DNA from: JAVBWI01 sp036677445
GTDB lineage: Bacteria > Bacillota > Clostridia > Christensenellales > CAG-138
DNA length: 15,533 nucleotides
Direction of reading: 5' to 3'
NCBI GenBank assembly: GCA_036677445.1
Contig: JAVBWI010000022.1
Coordinates: 1 to 15,533 of the forward strand
Notes under the pieces: generated by a model
The model's database searches: none
The model's input: only the letters and a program-made list of their open reading frames with translations
What the model was told of the DNA's origin: nothing
Shown here: positions 14,199 through 15,533 of the stretch, one piece after another
Numbering within the stretch: the first letter of the stretch is position 1
Layout of the letters: each line of letters begins with the position of its first letter
Translations under genes and position numbers: made by a program

Positions 14199-14207
14199 TG
14201 GTATACT
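14199..14207 (+). promoter_or_regulatory. Extended -10 promoter for a short transcript
   Basis: TGGTATACT (TG at 14199-14200, TATACT at 14202-14207) lies after an AT-rich stretch (14114-14185) unlike the GC-rich surroundings. No good -35 is seen at 16-18 bases, but an extended -10 needs less. The start would be about 14214, only about 75 bases before a terminator. Confidence 0.55.
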
Positions 14208-14217
14208 AAAGCTGCAA

Positions 14218-14259
14218 ATGAGAGTTGTCAAGCACCCCGATCGTGTGAAGCAACAATAA
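14218..14259 (+). CDS. 13-residue ORF, possibly a leaderless peptide or a remnant of a TetR gene
   Basis: ATG 14218 opens a frame of 13 codons (MRVVKHPDRVKQQ) closed by TAA at 14257-14259. No Shine-Dalgarno sequence is present and the predicted transcript starts only about four bases upstream. The stop lies in the terminator stem. The sequence recalls the first residues of many TetR/AcrR regulators, which often begin with a basic MRVVK-like stretch followed by P-D/E and R/K before the first helix. It may therefore be the broken start of such a gene cut off by the hairpin run downstream. A small RNA with no coding role is equally possible. Confidence 0.3.
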   Translation: MRVVKHPDRVKQQ

Positions 14260-14288
14260 GGATCGCTTTATAGCGATCCTTTTCTCTT
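14258..14288 (+). terminator. Intrinsic terminator of the short transcript
   Basis: Perfect 10-bp stem AAGGATCGCT (14258-14267) with AGCGATCCTT (14272-14281), loop TTAT, then a pyrimidine-rich tail TCTCTTT. Confidence 0.8.
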
Positions 14289-14576
14289 TCAAAAAAGTGG
14301 CGGGAGCCACTTTTTTGAGATCGTCCCAATGGATGTTACCCATTGGGACGGGTTTTGCACGGTCGCCTAAAAACGCTGCGGCGTTTTCCGGGCGGCGACC
14401 GTGTAAGGTGTCCAATCCGACGCACAGGTCGTCAGGTTGGACGATTATTTCGATGAAATGCGAAAGCATTTCACGAAACCGCTGTGGCGGGCTTTCTCAC
14501 GAATAAGCTGCGCCTGAGGCGCGGCCGCTTATCCGTGCAAGGTGTCATTTCCGACGCGCATGTCGCCGCAAATGAC
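14289..14576 (+). repeat. Run of eight hairpins, expanded copy of the composite hairpin element
   Basis: Eight hairpins follow one another with gaps of 1 to 11 bases: A 14289-14301/14306-14318 (perfect 13 bp, loop GGGA); B 14322-14332/14340-14350 (perfect 11 bp); C 14357-14367/14394-14404 enclosing 14370-14376/14381-14387; D 14410-14422/14430-14442; E 14454-14461/14466-14473 (loop GAAA); F 14479-14482/14487-14490; G 14499-14502/14533-14536 with inner ATAAGC/GCTTAT and GCGCC/GGCGC; H 14544-14556/14564-14576. C-D and G-H form two tandem modules: each begins CACG, ends CGTG, then AAGGTGTC, a GACG-CRCAKGT-CG hairpin, then GACGAT. Open frames on both strands across it are by-products of the palindromes. 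14577-14639 shows nothing I can name. Confidence 0.8.
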
Positions 14577-14639
14577 GATGAAAAGCCTCGAAGGGCATGA
14601 AGCGTTTGTGAAGTCCTAAACTTTTTAAATCCATGACGG

Positions 14640-14961
14640 GGCTGTCTCAAATGCAAAAATCCGAGGCAGCTTATTTTGTTGCTACGGATAATGAAAAAAA
14701 CAGTTCTATACCGCTCATCAACTCCCTAAAGGATGGGGTTGCAGCCCGCCGACCTTCGGTCGTACAATAGGCCAACGCGTATTAAAGGGGGGTGCGGGGG
14801 GCGAAGCCCGCCCGCCATTAAATAAAATAATCTTTCGCGACGGCCCGCGGGCCTAGTGTCCGAGGCGTCTCCCGCCGAGGACGCGCCACCGTAGGCGGCG
14901 ATACCATAAGAATAACAGCCGACAAGTCTGTCCGCTGTTTTATCAATTGTTTGAGACAGCC
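14640..14961. mobile_element. 322-bp element with 12-bp terminal inverted repeats (MITE-like or insertion-sequence remnant)
   Basis: GGCTGTCTCAAA at 14640-14651 is the exact reverse complement of TTTGAGACAGCC at 14950-14961. From memory, ends reading GGGGCTGTCTCAAA are common in insertion sequences of Firmicutes such as IS1182 relatives. No transposase frame lies inside. The interior holds several short hairpins, including the palindrome GGCCCGCGGGCC (14843-14854) and GACC/GGTC around 14751. No clear target-site duplication was found at the flanks, so the mobile origin is inferred from the ends only. Confidence 0.5.
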
Positions 14962-14965
14962 TCAT

Positions 14966-15003
14966 AAAAAACTGCCTGTGCAAAAACACAGGCAGCTTTT
15001 TTT
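14966..15003. terminator. Bidirectional terminator, ends SRP RNA
   Basis: Perfect 9-bp stem CTGCCTGTG (14972-14980) with CACAGGCAG (14987-14995), loop CAAAAA. Seven T follow on the plus strand, and six T follow on the minus strand (14966-14971 read in reverse). It lies directly beyond the 3' end of the minus-strand SRP RNA. Confidence 0.88.
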
Positions 15004-15276
15004 ATGCCGCGCACCATCCTTTGACCAAACGCCTCCGGGCGGCACCCCGGCAGGTGGCTCCTGCCAGGCGCACCCGCGGCACACCGGACTATTCCGCTCA
15101 ATGCTGCTTCCGTCAGGACCTGACATGGTTCACGGACGCCGATTGCACGGGACCCGGCTCTCAACGCTCCTTACCGGTACCAGTACCCCACAGGCACCGG
15201 CCGGGGGATGGAATTCAGCCCTGCTGTAGCGGGTTGCAGGTTCAGGGCACCGCTATCTCCCCGCCTAGCGCGGCAT
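15004..15276 (-). ncRNA. ffs: Signal recognition particle RNA, large (Alu-containing) bacterial type
   Basis: The RNA binds Ffh and targets ribosomes making membrane proteins. Read on the minus strand, the 5' part GCCGCGCTAGGCGGGGAG and the following AGCGGTGCCCTG match the Alu domain of Bacillus scRNA almost base for base. The Ffh-binding hairpin has GTCAGGTCC (15116-15124), tetraloop TGAC (15112-15115) and GGAAGCAGC (15103-15111). The tetraloop is of the URRC type instead of the common GGAA. The two ends pair (ATGCCGCGC near 15276 with GCGCGGCAT near 15004), giving about 273 nt, the expected size. Its own promoter lies upstream and a terminator follows directly. Confidence 0.96.
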
Positions 15277-15282
15277 AAAGGT

Positions 15283-15311
15283 ATTGTACAATGGATGCGC
15301 GCGCCATGCAA
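15283..15311 (-). promoter_or_regulatory. Promoter of SRP RNA
   Basis: On the minus strand: TTGCAT (15306-15311), 17-base spacer, TACAAT (15283-15288). The start predicted seven bases downstream agrees with the RNA 5' end at 15276. Confidence 0.8.
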
Positions 15312-15339
15312 TGAAAAAAATCTCCAACAAATTCTGCTA

Positions 15340-15420
15340 TCAGGTAGTGATGTTACGTTTTACTTGCATACTCATGGGCACTGCGGTAACTACTATCCCA
15401 CATCTACCTGACTGGTGCCC
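15340..15420 (+). promoter_or_regulatory. Possible structured leader (pseudoknot) before the next gene
   Basis: TCAGGTAG (15340-15347) pairs with CTACCTGA (15404-15411). Inside it GTTAC (15352-15356) pairs with GTAAC (15386-15390). GGGCAC in the inner loop (15376-15381) pairs with GTGCCC just outside (15415-15420), crossing the other stems as in a pseudoknot. A TACAAT at 15429-15434 with a weak CTGACT 15 bases upstream could be a promoter, in which case the structure would be DNA-level or belong to a longer transcript. Confidence 0.35.
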
Positions 15421-15521
15421 AGATAAGGTACAATAAATTGCGCAAATTGAAAAAGGACATATGGAGGCCGCATGATAGAATAGGTTTGCTAGAACCATTC
15501 ATACAAAGGAGGGCCAATCAT

Positions 15522-15533
15522 ATGTCCAAGAAA
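15522..15533 (+). CDS. Start of an unidentified gene (partial, four codons)
   Basis: AAAGGAGGG (15505-15513) is followed eight bases later by ATG 15522 and the codons for M-S-K-K, where the window ends. The strong ribosome binding site makes a real gene start likely. Four residues do not identify it. Confidence 0.7.

Noticed and set aside
14206..14506. Open frames of 87 aa (minus) and 69 aa (plus) across the hairpin run
   Set aside because: Both strands stay open because the region is made of palindromes. Neither has a ribosome binding site, a recognisable domain or codon use like the real genes.
14289..14576. CRISPR array or integron attC array
   Set aside because: There are no direct repeats of constant length with spacers, and no attC-type core sites. 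The units are self-complementary hairpins with differing stems.
14951..15411. Plus-strand frames across the SRP RNA
   Set aside because: The conserved SRP RNA on the other strand explains the sequence; these frames have no ribosome sites.

Overview
The window reads as chromosomal core DNA from a GC-rich member of the Clostridia (Firmicutes). The supporting signs are strong GGAGG-type ribosome binding sites, a large SRP RNA with an Alu-type domain as in Bacillus and Clostridium, a prespore-type Myb/SANT regulator, and the order trmK, Nif3-like gene, C4 zinc-ribbon gene, rnpB. A Christensenella-like genome is a guess from composition and gene content, not something proven here.

Layout. 1-113 is the 3' end of tuf (EF-Tu) with its terminator. 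175-365 is a gene-free run of hairpins. 366-673 is the leader of a Myb/SANT-like DNA-binding protein (674-1609). From 1839 to 6220 on the minus strand lies a two-gene operon, ssnA then ygfK: a predicted amidohydrolase and a large flavin/iron-sulfur oxidoreductase. In other bacteria these belong to a purine and selenium-dependent hydroxylase gene neighbourhood. ssnA has a long 5' leader with a clear intrinsic terminator and a competing upstream hairpin, so it is a riboswitch or attenuator candidate. A GNAT acetyltransferase (6521-6973) diverges from ssnA, and the two promoters share one -10 region.

Next comes a RelA/SpoT-domain protein on the minus strand (7063-8367). It diverges from a plus-strand block for RNA modification and maintenance: an RsmF-like rRNA m5C methyltransferase, TrmK (tRNA m1A22 methyltransferase), a Nif3-like dinuclear metal protein, a coiled-coil zinc-ribbon protein, and RNase P RNA (12185-12522). 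A nitroreductase and a QueG-related double 4Fe-4S protein follow.

From 14114 to 15003 there is no convincing protein gene of normal size. This stretch holds a short promoter-terminator unit with a 13-codon ORF, a run of eight consecutive hairpins (14289-14576), a 322-bp element bounded by 12-bp inverted repeats (14640-14961), and a bidirectional terminator. SRP RNA (15004-15276) is on the minus strand. The window ends just inside a new plus-strand gene (15522).

The two most interesting things are (1) the structured ssnA leader and (2) a composite multi-hairpin element. The composite element is present downstream of tuf (minus orientation), partly after the Myb-like gene, and in expanded form at 14289-14576 (plus orientation). 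Hairpin order and connecting sequences are kept while most stem sequences differ.
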